The position numbers and the translations under genes were made by a program. DNA of 9,228 nucleotides from Euryarchaeota archaeon UBA287 (lineage in GTDB: Archaea > Thermoplasmatota > UBA186 > UBA287). Under the pieces are notes generated by a model, which was given only the letters and a program-made list of their open reading frames with translations, ran no database searches and was not told the origin of the DNA. The stretch covers positions 3,134-12,361 of the forward strand of contig DAEG01000014.1 of the NCBI GenBank assembly GCA_002495235.1, given 5' to 3'. The first letter of the stretch is position 1. Every line of letters starts with the position of its first letter. Shown piece after piece: positions 1 through 5,564 of this stretch.

Positions 1-1
1 A

Positions 2-349
2 GCCCAGCTCAAGGAGGCCCTAGAAGTGGGGGTAGCAACTGATGAAAATGGAAAGCTTCTCCACGGTATAATACAGGTCTCTGGATTGAATTTCACCTAT
101 GATCCAAAAGCACCCAATGGACAAAAGGTGAAGAGCTTATACGTTGATGGCAAACCTGTTAAGGCTGATGAAAAATACCTTGTAGCAACCAATTCTTTTA
201 TGGCCGGTGGTGGAGATGGGTACTCTGTCTTTGGCAAAGGCAGCAGCCTTACAGAAACCGGAGCTCTGATCAGGGACCTGCTATTGCAGTCTGCAGAGTC
301 TAGCAAAAAGATAGATGCCAAGGTAGAAGGGAGAATTAAAGCAGTCTAA
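2..349 (+). CDS. 5'-nucleotidase/UshA-type phosphoesterase, C-terminal fragment (5' end outside window)
   Basis: The reading frame is open from base 2 with no start in view, so the gene begins upstream. The 115 visible residues match the C-terminal domain of the UshA/5'-nucleotidase family (PF02872). In that domain a GGDGY loop and nearby aromatic residues hold the nucleoside base, while the metallophosphoesterase domain, not visible here, does the hydrolysis. Seen here are QVSGLNFTYDP, then VATNSFMAGGGDGYSVF near the middle, then a helical tail ending at TAA. Family members are normally exported and release nucleosides and phosphate from nucleotides outside the membrane; this is inferred, since the N-terminus is missing. 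The last four bases overlap the end of the convergent HPr gene. GC content, by eye in the mid-40s, is lower than that of the following genes, which hints at transfer from bacteria. Confidence 0.85.
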   Translation, partial: AQLKEALEVGVATDENGKLLHGIIQVSGLNFTYDPKAPNGQKVKSLYVDGKPVKADEKYLVATNSFMAGGGDGYSVFGKGSSLTETGALIRDLLLQSAESSKKIDAKVEGRIKAV

Positions 350-612
350 TCATCATAAAACTTGTTGGACACGAGATCCTCGATAGCTTTCATGGCTGTC
401 TCCTCATCCTCTCCCTCTGTGCGGACCTTTATCTTTGCTCCGTGCTCTGCGCCCAGAGCGAGGATGTTAAGTATCGACTTTGCGTTCGCGTCTCTCCCGT
501 TGCAGGATACTGTTATCCTTGATTTGAATTTGTTGGAGGTCCCAACAAGCTTTGCGGCCGGCCTCGCATGAAGACCAACCCTGTTCTCTAGGACAAACTC
601 TCTCTCGATCAT
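346..612 (-). CDS. ptsH: HPr-family phosphocarrier protein
   Basis: This 88-residue protein has the usual HPr length. GLHARPAAK places the phosphorylatable histidine at exactly His15 with Arg17 beside it. AKSILNILALG places a serine at position 46, the residue that HPr kinase modifies in Gram-positive bacteria. In the family, His15 carries phosphate from enzyme I to EIIA or related acceptors; Ser46 phosphorylation is regulatory. No enzyme I, EII or HPr kinase is in the window, so the partners are unknown. The ATG overlaps the TGA of the upstream FAD synthase gene (ATGA), so translation is probably coupled and the two share a leaderless promoter at 1056-1063. HPr is sporadic in archaea, being best known in haloarchaea with a PTS. 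The family call is firm; its role here is not. Confidence 0.93.
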   Translation of the reverse strand: MIEREFVLENRVGLHARPAAKLVGTSNKFKSRITVSCNGRDANAKSILNILALGAEHGAKIKVRTEGEDEETAMKAIEDLVSNKFYDD

Positions 613-1034
613 TTCTCAAACACCTCCAGGATCCTCGCTATGATCTTTCTTGTCGCATCAGAATCCCCGTTCATCTTTGGCATTCTGACCACTCTCAGAT
701 CAAGCCCGTGCTTCTTAGCCTCTCTCTCTAGCTCTGATTCATCAAAAGCCTGATCGAAACCCAGTGCCACCACATCGGGCTTTATCTCTCTCACGGTCTC
801 GAATATATCTCCGGTGTCTTTTCCTATGATCACGGAATCGACGGGTTTTAAAGCGCCCACCACGACGGCTCTCTCTTCCTGACGCATTATCGGCTTTCTC
901 TTCCTTCTCTCAACGGTCTTGTCGCTGGCGATAACCACGAACAGCTCATCACCGAGCTCTCTCGCTTTTTTGAGGTAGAATATGTGTCCGGGGTGTATTA
1001 TGTCGAAGACCCCTGAGGCCATGACCCTTACCAT
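609..1034 (-). CDS. ribL: FAD synthase, archaeal RibL-type nucleotidyltransferase
   Basis: This 141-residue protein is a single-domain cytidylyltransferase-like nucleotidyltransferase. Its N-terminus has the nucleotide-binding signature GVFDIIHPGHIFYLKKA, with the HxGH motif at residues 14-17. Further on are RKRKPIMRQEERAVVVGALKPVD and PDVVALGFDQAF, both typical of archaeal RibL (MJ1179 family). That enzyme transfers AMP from ATP to FMN to form FAD in the cytoplasm. Glycerol-3-phosphate cytidylyltransferases share the fold, but the LKPVD and GFDQ stretches favour RibL. The ATG at 1034 lies about 25 bases from the centre of a TATA element, so the transcript is probably leaderless. The stop overlaps the start of ptsH. 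FMN-dependent biology also appears at 5565-6317, but nothing directly ties the two loci. Confidence 0.85.
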   Translation of the reverse strand: MVRVMASGVFDIIHPGHIFYLKKARELGDELFVVIASDKTVERRKRKPIMRQEERAVVVGALKPVDSVIIGKDTGDIFETVREIKPDVVALGFDQAFDESELEREAKKHGLDLRVVRMPKMNGDSDATRKIIARILEVFEK

Positions 1035-1055
1035 AAAGATGATGCGTGTATCAGC

Positions 1056-1063
1056 TTATATTT
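1056..1063 (-). promoter_or_regulatory. TATA element of the ribL-ptsH operon
   Basis: On the minus strand this reads AAATATAA within CAAATATAAGC. Its centre is about 25.5 bases from the first base of the ribL ATG at 1034, the normal archaeal TATA-to-start distance. Transcription would therefore begin at the ATG itself, and no Shine-Dalgarno site is visible. Confidence 0.7.
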
Positions 1064-1153
1064 GTGGTGTTTATCGGAGGCATCTGCACGCGGAACACCT
1101 GGCGTGCCATCAGATCTCATACCATGCCAGATCAGCTCGCCTGTCAGAAACTC

Positions 1154-1161
1154 TAAAATAG
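1154..1161 (+). promoter_or_regulatory. TATA-like element of the uppS-mtnA operon
   Basis: TAAAATAG is centred about 27 bases before the uppS ATG at 1185, within an A-rich stretch. A leaderless or nearly leaderless transcript is implied. With the opposing ribL element, it makes the 150-base gap 1035-1184 a divergent promoter region. Confidence 0.55.
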
Positions 1162-1184
1162 TAGAAAAAACATAACGTCATGCG

Positions 1185-2054
1185 ATGGCAAAGAAAAGAA
1201 ATACTGTTACAGATCCATTGTATTGGTACAGGGTTTTTTATAGAGAGATCATATACCCAATTATAAGGATAATCCATCTGATCTACGAGGAACTCTACAT
1301 CTCGCTCTATGAGCGGAGCACGAGGAATATGTTCGTGACGTCTTACAGGGGGAAGACGCCACCGCAGCACATGGCCATAATCATGGATGGGAACCGGAGA
1401 TTCGCCAAGAAGCTAGGGCTGAAGGTCACGGCCGGGCACATTTATGGAAAGGACAAGGTGAAGGATCTCGCAAGGTGGTGCAGAGAGTTGAGGATACCGA
1501 TAGTCACGGTCTATGCCTTCTCGACAGAGAACTTCCGAAGGAGCAAAGAAGAGGTTGACGTGCTCATGGAGCAGTTCAGGGTGGCCTTCAGGGAGTTCGC
1601 CGACGATCCTGACACTCACAAGTACAGGGTCAGGATAAGGGCCATAGGAAACATATCGATGCTGCCCCCGGAGGTTCAGGAATCCATAAGGTATGCGGAA
1701 GAGAGGACGAAGGATTATAGCGATTTCATATTCAACATCGCTATCGCGTACGGAGGCAGGGAGGAGATCATCGAGGGTATAAAGAAGATAGCAGAGGATG
1801 TGAAGGAGGGAAAGATGAGGGTGGAGGACATAGACGAGGAGACGGTTTCGAATAACCTCTACACCAGCGATCTTCCGGATCCCGACATAATAATAAGGAC
1901 TAGTGGCGAGGAGCGCATAAGCAACTTTCTCCTGTGGCAGAACGCGTACAGCGAGCTCTATTTCACTGACAGATACTTTCCGGAGCTGTCCAAGGCTGAC
2001 CTGCTCAAGGGTATGAGGACTTTTTTGAAGAGACAGAGGCGGTTCGGCAAGTGA
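1185..2054 (+). CDS. uppS: cis-prenyltransferase (polyprenyl / undecaprenyl diphosphate synthase)
   Basis: This 289-residue protein is a Z-type prenyltransferase that extends an allylic diphosphate with isopentenyl units to make the long lipid carrier used for glycan transfer. All family motifs are present in order: IIMDGNRRFAKK with catalytic Asp68; GHIYG at 84-88; YAFSTENFRR at 110-119; IAYGGREEI at 187-195; and DPDIIIRTSGEERISNFLLWQ with Arg238 and Arg244, followed by the metal-binding Glu257 in YSELYF. DGNRRF, rather than the bacterial DGNGRW, is the archaeal/eukaryotic form. About 60 residues precede the catalytic domain. They are rich in aromatic and aliphatic residues, without a classical membrane span, and may form a membrane-associating helix. 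It is the first gene of an operon with mtnA, 13 bases downstream. The product chain length cannot be read from sequence. Confidence 0.95.
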   Translation: MAKKRNTVTDPLYWYRVFYREIIYPIIRIIHLIYEELYISLYERSTRNMFVTSYRGKTPPQHMAIIMDGNRRFAKKLGLKVTAGHIYGKDKVKDLARWCRELRIPIVTVYAFSTENFRRSKEEVDVLMEQFRVAFREFADDPDTHKYRVRIRAIGNISMLPPEVQESIRYAEERTKDYSDFIFNIAIAYGGREEIIEGIKKIAEDVKEGKMRVEDIDEETVSNNLYTSDLPDPDIIIRTSGEERISNFLLWQNAYSELYFTDRYFPELSKADLLKGMRTFLKRQRRFGK

Positions 2055-2055
2055 C

Positions 2056-2061
2056 GGTGAT
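2056..2061 (+). promoter_or_regulatory. Shine-Dalgarno site of mtnA
   Basis: GGTGAT lies in the short uppS-mtnA gap, six bases before the ATG at 2068, and matches the GGAGGTGAT core. It supports this start for mtnA and shows that an operon-internal gene uses SD-led initiation, unlike the leaderless first genes nearby. Confidence 0.7.
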
Positions 2062-2067
2062 GTCGCA

Positions 2068-3048
2068 ATGAAGGTGAATGGTGAAGAGGTAAGATCTGTC
2101 GAATACGACGAAGGTACGAACGTGATAAGGCTGATAGACCAGAGGGTTCTGCCGGAAAAGCTGGTATTTTTTGACATAAGGGACTACGGGGAGGCCTGCT
2201 ACGCCATAAAGGAGATGGTGGTGCGTGGGGCTCCGGCCATCGGGGTCACAGCGGCCTTCGCCATGGCGCAGGCGCATCTGCAGAAAAGAGATATGAATGA
2301 GGTCGCAAGCGCCCTGAGATCAACAAGGCCAACGGCCTACGATCTAAACTATGCGGTTACGGAGATGATGGACAGCAGGGATCCTGTCAAGAGCGCCCGC
2401 AGATACTGCGATAGCACGCTTGAGAAGGGAAGAAAGATTGGCGAACACGGAGAAACACTGATCCAGGACGGCTACACCGTCATGACACACTGCAACGCAG
2501 GAGCTCTCGCAACCGTAGACTACGGCACAGCTCTGGCGCCCATAAGAAGAGCCAGGGCTATGGGCAGGAGGATGAAGGTTCTGGTCAGTGAGACCAGGCC
2601 CAGATTACAGGGAGCGAAGCTAACGGCCTGGGAGCTGGTAAATGAGGGCATAGAGCACTACATAATCGCAGACGGTGCATCGGGCTATTTTATGAGGAGG
2701 GGTATGGTTGACCTGGTGATCGTTGGCGCGGACAGGGTGGTGTCCAATGGAGACTTCGCGAACAAGATAGGCACCTATGAGAAGGCGGTGCTGGCGAGAG
2801 AGAACGGCGTGCCGTTCTACGTGGCCGCGCCGGTGAGCACCTTTGACTTTTCCACAGAGAGCGGGGAGGGGATACCCATAGAGGAGCGCTCCGAGGACGA
2901 AGTCCTCTCCGTATCTGGCAGGAGGATCGCTCCACAGGGGTCTAGGGCTCTAAACCCAGCCTTTGACGTCACACCCAGCAGATACGTCACAGGCTTCATA
3001 ACCGAGCAGGGCATCCTGAAGCCGGATGAAATAAAAAAGATAAGATAG
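2068..3048 (+). CDS. mtnA: S-methyl-5-thioribose-1-phosphate isomerase (MtnA / aIF2B-like family)
   Basis: This 326-residue protein belongs to the MtnA/eIF2B-alpha-related isomerases. MtnA converts 5-methylthioribose 1-phosphate to 5-methylthioribulose 1-phosphate in methionine salvage. Diagnostic segments are MVVRGAPAIGVTAAF (residues 50-64), THCNAGALAT with catalytic Cys142, SETRPRLQGAKLTAWEL (174-190) and VGADRVVSNGDFANKIGTY with catalytic Asp222. The related ribose-1,5-bisphosphate isomerase is the main alternative in archaea, but the intact THCNAGALAT and ETRPRLQGAKLTAWEL segments favour MtnA. Some archaeal members act on other 5-deoxypentose phosphates, so the exact substrate is inferred. 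It starts at an ATG with a good SD, 13 bases after uppS. No other salvage gene is visible. Its A-rich last codons may double as the promoter of the tRNA that follows. Confidence 0.92.
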   Translation: MKVNGEEVRSVEYDEGTNVIRLIDQRVLPEKLVFFDIRDYGEACYAIKEMVVRGAPAIGVTAAFAMAQAHLQKRDMNEVASALRSTRPTAYDLNYAVTEMMDSRDPVKSARRYCDSTLEKGRKIGEHGETLIQDGYTVMTHCNAGALATVDYGTALAPIRRARAMGRRMKVLVSETRPRLQGAKLTAWELVNEGIEHYIIADGASGYFMRRGMVDLVIVGADRVVSNGDFANKIGTYEKAVLARENGVPFYVAAPVSTFDFSTESGEGIPIEERSEDEVLSVSGRRIAPQGSRALNPAFDVTPSRYVTGFITEQGILKPDEIKKIR

Positions 3049-3066
3049 GAACGCCATTAGGCACAA

Positions 3067-3240
3067 GGGCGCGTGGCCTAGTTTGGATAAGGCACCGGCC
3101 TTCTAAGTCGGTGATCGGGGGTTCAAAATGAGGGACAGGGCTTTTGCCCTATCCCTTCAAACCCAACCCGCAAGGGAAATGAGGTTTGAAGGAGAGAAAC
3201 CGTAGGTTTCTGCTCCTCTATGGAGATCCCCCCGCGTCCG
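3067..3240 (+). tRNA. tRNA-Arg (UCU) with a 99-nt intron in the T-loop
   Basis: Acceptor 5' strand GGGCGCG (3067-3073) pairs with CGCGTCC (3233-3239, one G-U), followed by discriminator G3240. The D-stem is GCCT/AGGC (3076-3079 with 3090-3093). The anticodon stem is CCGGC/GTCGG around loop CTTCTAA, giving anticodon TCT (3102-3104). The T-stem is GGGGG (3117-3121) with CCCCC (3228-3232). After T-stem and TTCAAA the sequence departs for 99 bases, then resumes with T CCCCC CGCGTCC G. Splicing restores T-loop TTCAAAT. CCA is not encoded. The A-rich stretch at 3029-3044, inside the end of mtnA, is placed to act as the TATA element. The last 23 bases overlap the 3' end of the opposite-strand kinase gene. 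A tRNA search that does not allow this intron would miss the gene or report it as truncated. Confidence 0.92.
3128..3226 (+). other. Noncanonical archaeal tRNA intron at position 59/60, bulge-helix-bulge type
   Basis: The junction forms a strict bulge-helix-bulge. The outer helix is the T-stem GGGGG/CCCCC. The 3' bulge is GAT (3225-3227). The 4-bp central helix is TTCA (3122-3125) with TGGA (3221-3224, one G-U). The 5' bulge is AAA (3126-3128). The inner helix is T3129-A3220, G3130-C3218 and A3131-T3217 with T3219 bulged. Cutting after the second base of each bulge, as archaeal splicing endonuclease does, removes exactly 3128-3226 and restores a seven-base T-loop. Inside lie three abutting hairpins: 3132-3155 (UUUU loop, one C-A mismatch), 3156-3190 (8-bp stem, internal loop, then CCC/GGG capped by a GCAA tetraloop) and 3191-3216 (11 bp, one bulged G, GTA loop). 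Together with the inner helix they make a four-way junction without unpaired junction bases. No coding potential was seen. Confidence 0.85.
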
Positions 3241-3805
3241 CCTTCAAGCTCAACAGTGTTTCCTTTACTCTCTCTCTGAACTCTTCCAGCGTCGAGTCGT
3301 TGACCACCATTATGTCCGCCTTTGCTATCGCACTCCCTATGCCCCATCCTAGCTCTCTGGTGTCCCTGTTCTCCAGCTCCCTCATGCTTCTGACGTCGTC
3401 CTCCCTTGCCCGTTTCAGTATCCTATCCAACCTCGCCTCGCTCTTCGTGTGTATCGCTATGAGCACAAAATCCCTGCCGAACTCTCTTCTGAAAAAGTCT
3501 ATCTCGTCTATGCTCCTTATACCGTCTATGACTATGTTGCGGGATCCATCTGCCCTTATCTTTTCGGCGGTCCTCTTCGCCCACACATCCTTGCCGTGAA
3601 TTCTCCTCTCCTCCGTGGCAAAGGCGCCCACGCTTGGATCGTCAAGGGGCACGCGCCTTCCTGAGGCAGCGCATCTGACAACGTCGCCCATGGAGAAGAT
3701 CTCAAAGCCCATGCTTCGGGCGACACTGACGGCCTCGCTCTTGCCCGCTCCCGGCATCCCTGTGAAGCCTATGACGCGGATGTTTCTTTCCGCGGTGTCG
3801 CTCAT
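3218..3805 (-). CDS. UPF0200-family P-loop nucleotide kinase-like protein
   Basis: This 195-residue protein is a P-loop kinase of the archaeal UPF0200 family (MJ1399-like), related to adenylate and dephospho-CoA kinases. The Walker A motif is GMPGAGKS (16-23), followed by SMGDVVR (38-44), NIVIDGIRS (90-98) and the family signature ENRDTRELGWGIGSAIAKADIMVVN (145-169). The physiological substrate is not established, so only phosphoryl transfer from a nucleoside triphosphate can be inferred. The in-frame region further upstream overlaps pyrI, so I chose the ATG at 3805: it forms an ATGA overlap with the pyrI stop, and conserved sequence begins just after it. It is the last gene of a pyrB-pyrI-kinase operon. 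Its final codons, for the tail ADAGGSP and the stop, are antisense to the 3' end of the tRNA-Arg gene; that tail lies beyond the conserved domain. Confidence 0.88.
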   Translation of the reverse strand: MSDTAERNIRVIGFTGMPGAGKSEAVSVARSMGFEIFSMGDVVRCAASGRRVPLDDPSVGAFATEERRIHGKDVWAKRTAEKIRADGSRNIVIDGIRSIDEIDFFRREFGRDFVLIAIHTKSEARLDRILKRAREDDVRSMRELENRDTRELGWGIGSAIAKADIMVVNDSTLEEFRERVKETLLSLKADAGGSP

Positions 3806-4254
3806 ATCAGATACTCTAGGAACTCCTTCATCTCGCGCCCGCAGTATTTGCACTTGAGGACCGGGGTCTTTTTGTCTATGACATAGAATGTCCTCTCCAC
3901 CGGCTCGTTCTGGACGTTGCTTATGCAGCCGGGATTGACGCATCTGACAATGCCGCTTATGGTTTCGGGCAGTTCAACATTGAACTTCTTCACGATCTCG
4001 CCGTCCCTTATTATGTTCATCGTTGCGCGCGGGGCTATGAGCGCTATCCTGTTCACATCCTTCTTGTTCAGCTCCATGTTCTCTATCTTCAGTATGTCCT
4101 TCTTTCCGTACTTCTTGCTGGATACGTTCATGGCCAGACTTATAGTGGCCCCGGGATCAACGTTAAGTATGCCTAGGACCTTCAGTGCCGTTCCGGCCGT
4201 TATGTGGTCTATAGCCGTTCCATTCATTATCGCTTCTATCTTCAGCTCTTTCAT
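3802..4254 (-). CDS. pyrI: aspartate carbamoyltransferase regulatory chain
   Basis: This 150-residue protein has the usual PyrI length. It does not catalyse the reaction: it binds nucleotide effectors in its N-terminal domain and grips the catalytic PyrB chain through a C-terminal zinc domain. The N-terminus (IEAIMNGTAIDHITAGTALKVL) has the allosteric-domain hallmark. The zinc site is complete: Cys105 and Cys110 in CVNPGC, Cys135 and Cys138 in CKYC, close to the spacing in the E. coli protein. The start overlaps the pyrB stop and the stop overlaps the kinase start, both as ATGA, which points to coupled translation and balanced subunit output. Effector preference cannot be read here. Confidence 0.97.
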   Translation of the reverse strand: MKELKIEAIMNGTAIDHITAGTALKVLGILNVDPGATISLAMNVSSKKYGKKDILKIENMELNKKDVNRIALIAPRATMNIIRDGEIVKKFNVELPETISGIVRCVNPGCISNVQNEPVERTFYVIDKKTPVLKCKYCGREMKEFLEYLI

Positions 4255-5162
4255 TCGGTCACCCCCATTATCAGCGATAGCAGGGCCATCCTCACGGGCA
4301 CTCCGTTGAAGGCCTGTCTGAAGTAGCTGGCGTGCTCCGTCCTGTCCACGTCGTAGGCTATCTCATCCACCCTCGGTAGGGGGTGCATCACGATGCATTC
4401 TCTCTTTGCGCCTTCCAGAAGCTTTGAGTCGATCCTGTATCTGCCCGAAAGCCTTGCGTACTCCGCGGGGTCCGGGAATCTCTCCTTCTGTATGCGCGTA
4501 ACGTATATCACGTCAGCCCTGCTCACATAATCCTCGATCCTCTCGCCCTCTGCACTGACCCTTATCTCCTTCTTTACCTCCTCCGGCATCTCTAGCTCCT
4601 TCGGGCTCACGAGGTAGATGTCCGCCCCAAAGAGGGTGAGTGCCCTTGTCAGGGAATGCACCGTCCTGCCGTATTTGAGGTCCCCGACCAGGAGCACGCT
4701 TTTTCCCTCGAGGGTGCCCAGCGCTTTCTTCATTGTGTACAGGTCGAGAAGGGTCTGTGTCGGGTGCTCGCCGCTTCCGTCACCCGCGTTTATGATGGGC
4801 TTGTCGCTGATCTCGGCCGCATACCTGGCGGCGCCCTCCTTGGGATGCCTTATGACCATGGCATCGCAGTAGCTCTCTACGACCTTTATCGTGTCGTGAA
4901 GGTTTTCGCCCTTGGAGACAGAGGTAGTTCCGATCTCCGAGAAACCTATGCACCTGCCGCCAAGCCGCAGCATCGCGCTCTCAAAAGACATCTTTGTCCT
5001 GGTGCTAGGCTCGAAGAACAATGTCGCAAGTATCCTGTGCTCCAGTGCATCGCTGCTCTTTTTGCCGAGGGCGATGTCAACCATGGAGTCTGCCACAGAG
5101 AATACCTGTTCTATCTCCTTTCTTGTGAGATCCCTTATTGATATTACATCCCTGTCCTTCAT
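4251..5162 (-). CDS. pyrB: aspartate carbamoyltransferase catalytic chain
   Basis: PyrB joins carbamoyl phosphate and aspartate to give N-carbamoyl-aspartate, the first committed step of pyrimidine synthesis. From the start chosen here it is 303 residues, the family length. Motifs in order are FFEPSTRTKMSFE (carbamoyl phosphate site, about 49-61), SVSKGEN with the lysine reaching the neighbouring active site, IRHP, HPTQTLLDLY, DLKYGRTVHSL, RIQKERF (the 240s-loop region) and HPLPRVDEI. An upstream in-frame ATG at 5201 would add 13 residues. I prefer ATG 5162 because the protein then begins MKDRDVISI, as archaeal PyrB does, and because a TATA element lies about 25.5 bases upstream, giving a leaderless transcript; that TATA would fall inside the coding sequence if 5201 were used. 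It heads the pyrB-pyrI-kinase operon. Confidence 0.95.
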   Translation of the reverse strand: MKDRDVISIRDLTRKEIEQVFSVADSMVDIALGKKSSDALEHRILATLFFEPSTRTKMSFESAMLRLGGRCIGFSEIGTTSVSKGENLHDTIKVVESYCDAMVIRHPKEGAARYAAEISDKPIINAGDGSGEHPTQTLLDLYTMKKALGTLEGKSVLLVGDLKYGRTVHSLTRALTLFGADIYLVSPKELEMPEEVKKEIRVSAEGERIEDYVSRADVIYVTRIQKERFPDPAEYARLSGRYRIDSKLLEGAKRECIVMHPLPRVDEIAYDVDRTEHASYFRQAFNGVPVRMALLSLIMGVTE

Positions 5163-5184
5163 GAGGATAGAGAGAAGTTTTGGA

Positions 5185-5190
5185 TTATAA
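5185..5190 (-). promoter_or_regulatory. TATA element of the pyrBI-kinase operon
   Basis: TTATAA, in the minus-strand context GTTATAATCC, is centred about 25.5 bases before the ATG at 5162. It supports a leaderless transcript and the shorter pyrB start. Confidence 0.65.
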
Positions 5191-5395
5191 CGTTTTACCA
5201 TCCCGCGCGGAGGGCTCGCGGGGCCAGCGTCTCCGACGAGTCACGCGATCCTGTCAGGAGTCTCGCCGCATCGGAGTCTCAACAGCGCGGTGTCGTTCTT
5301 TTAGCTAGCACACGCAGTTCCTGTTATGAAGAGCGCGCCTCTGCTCTGCAAACTCTCCTGCGTGCTCCTATGACCTGGTCGTGTGACCTGATGTG

Positions 5396-5416
5396 AGCAT
5401 GCACCCGTGGCATGCT
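5396..5416. repeat. Inverted repeat AGCATGC-n7-GCATGCT
   Basis: Perfect 7-base arms around a 7-base spacer (ACCCGTG). The inner GCATGC is itself palindromic, so the sequence could be a dimeric regulator site or an RNA hairpin. It lies about 110 bases upstream of the TATA element of the FMN-binding protein gene. Confidence 0.6.
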
Positions 5417-5436
5417 GCAAAAAGCAAGTCATAGCT

Positions 5437-5460
5437 GGCATGAGCGCAGCGAGTCATGCC
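5437..5460. repeat. Inverted repeat GGCATGA-n10-TCATGCC
   Basis: Perfect 7-base arms around GCGCAGCGAG, 20 bases after the previous inverted repeat. Both share a CATG-centred arm. The function is unknown; candidates are an operator pair or a structured RNA. Confidence 0.6.
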
Positions 5461-5526
5461 CGGATGGCGGCCCTGTACCCCCCGGTCTCACGACGCTGAG
5501 CATCCTTCACAGCGAATCAAGAAATC

Positions 5527-5534
5527 TATAAATA
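5527..5534 (+). promoter_or_regulatory. TATA element of the FMN-binding protein gene
   Basis: TATAAATA predicts a transcription start near 5556, leaving a leader of about nine bases before the ATG at 5565. GGGGGT at 5555-5560 resembles a Shine-Dalgarno site, so this gene may not be strictly leaderless. Confidence 0.75.
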
Positions 5535-5564
5535 TGCTGGATAGCATTCTCACCGGGGGTAAAC

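Larger units (their letters stand above)
5202..5564. other. Gene-free intergenic region with hairpins and the 5565 promoter
   Basis: No convincing gene was found on either strand. Visible are a direct repeat of GGAGTCTC (about 5257-5264 and 5273-5280), two strong inverted repeats (5396-5416 and 5437-5460), an imperfect 16-base direct repeat beginning AGCAAGTCAT / AGCGAGTCAT (5423 and 5448), and the TATA element at 5527-5534. I looked for SRP RNA and RNase P RNA landmarks and saw none. A small RNA gene or a decayed gene cannot be excluded. Confidence 0.6.

Noticed and set aside
1413..2177. Long open frame on the minus strand opposite uppS
   Set aside because: The plus strand has complete cis-prenyltransferase motifs, while the antisense translation resembles no family and spans the uppS-mtnA boundary.
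3067..3127. Truncated tRNA pseudogene lacking its 3' end
   Set aside because: The missing T-stem and acceptor strands are found intact at 3227-3240 and pair fully, so it is an intron-containing gene rather than a fragment.
3156..3190. Kink-turn or box C/D-like element in the second intron hairpin (AAATGA opposite CAA)
   Set aside because: The internal loop offers only one possible G-A pair; the opposite strand lacks the G needed for the tandem sheared pairs, and no C-box/D-box set is present.
3806..3943. Upstream extension of the UPF0200 kinase to ATG 3943
   Set aside because: It would overlap pyrI by about 140 bases with non-conserved sequence; ATG 3805 gives an ATGA overlap and begins next to the conserved domain.
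5202..5520. SRP RNA or RNase P RNA gene in the gene-free region
   Set aside because: Neither strand shows the conserved SRP helix 8 sequence or the RNase P core landmarks.
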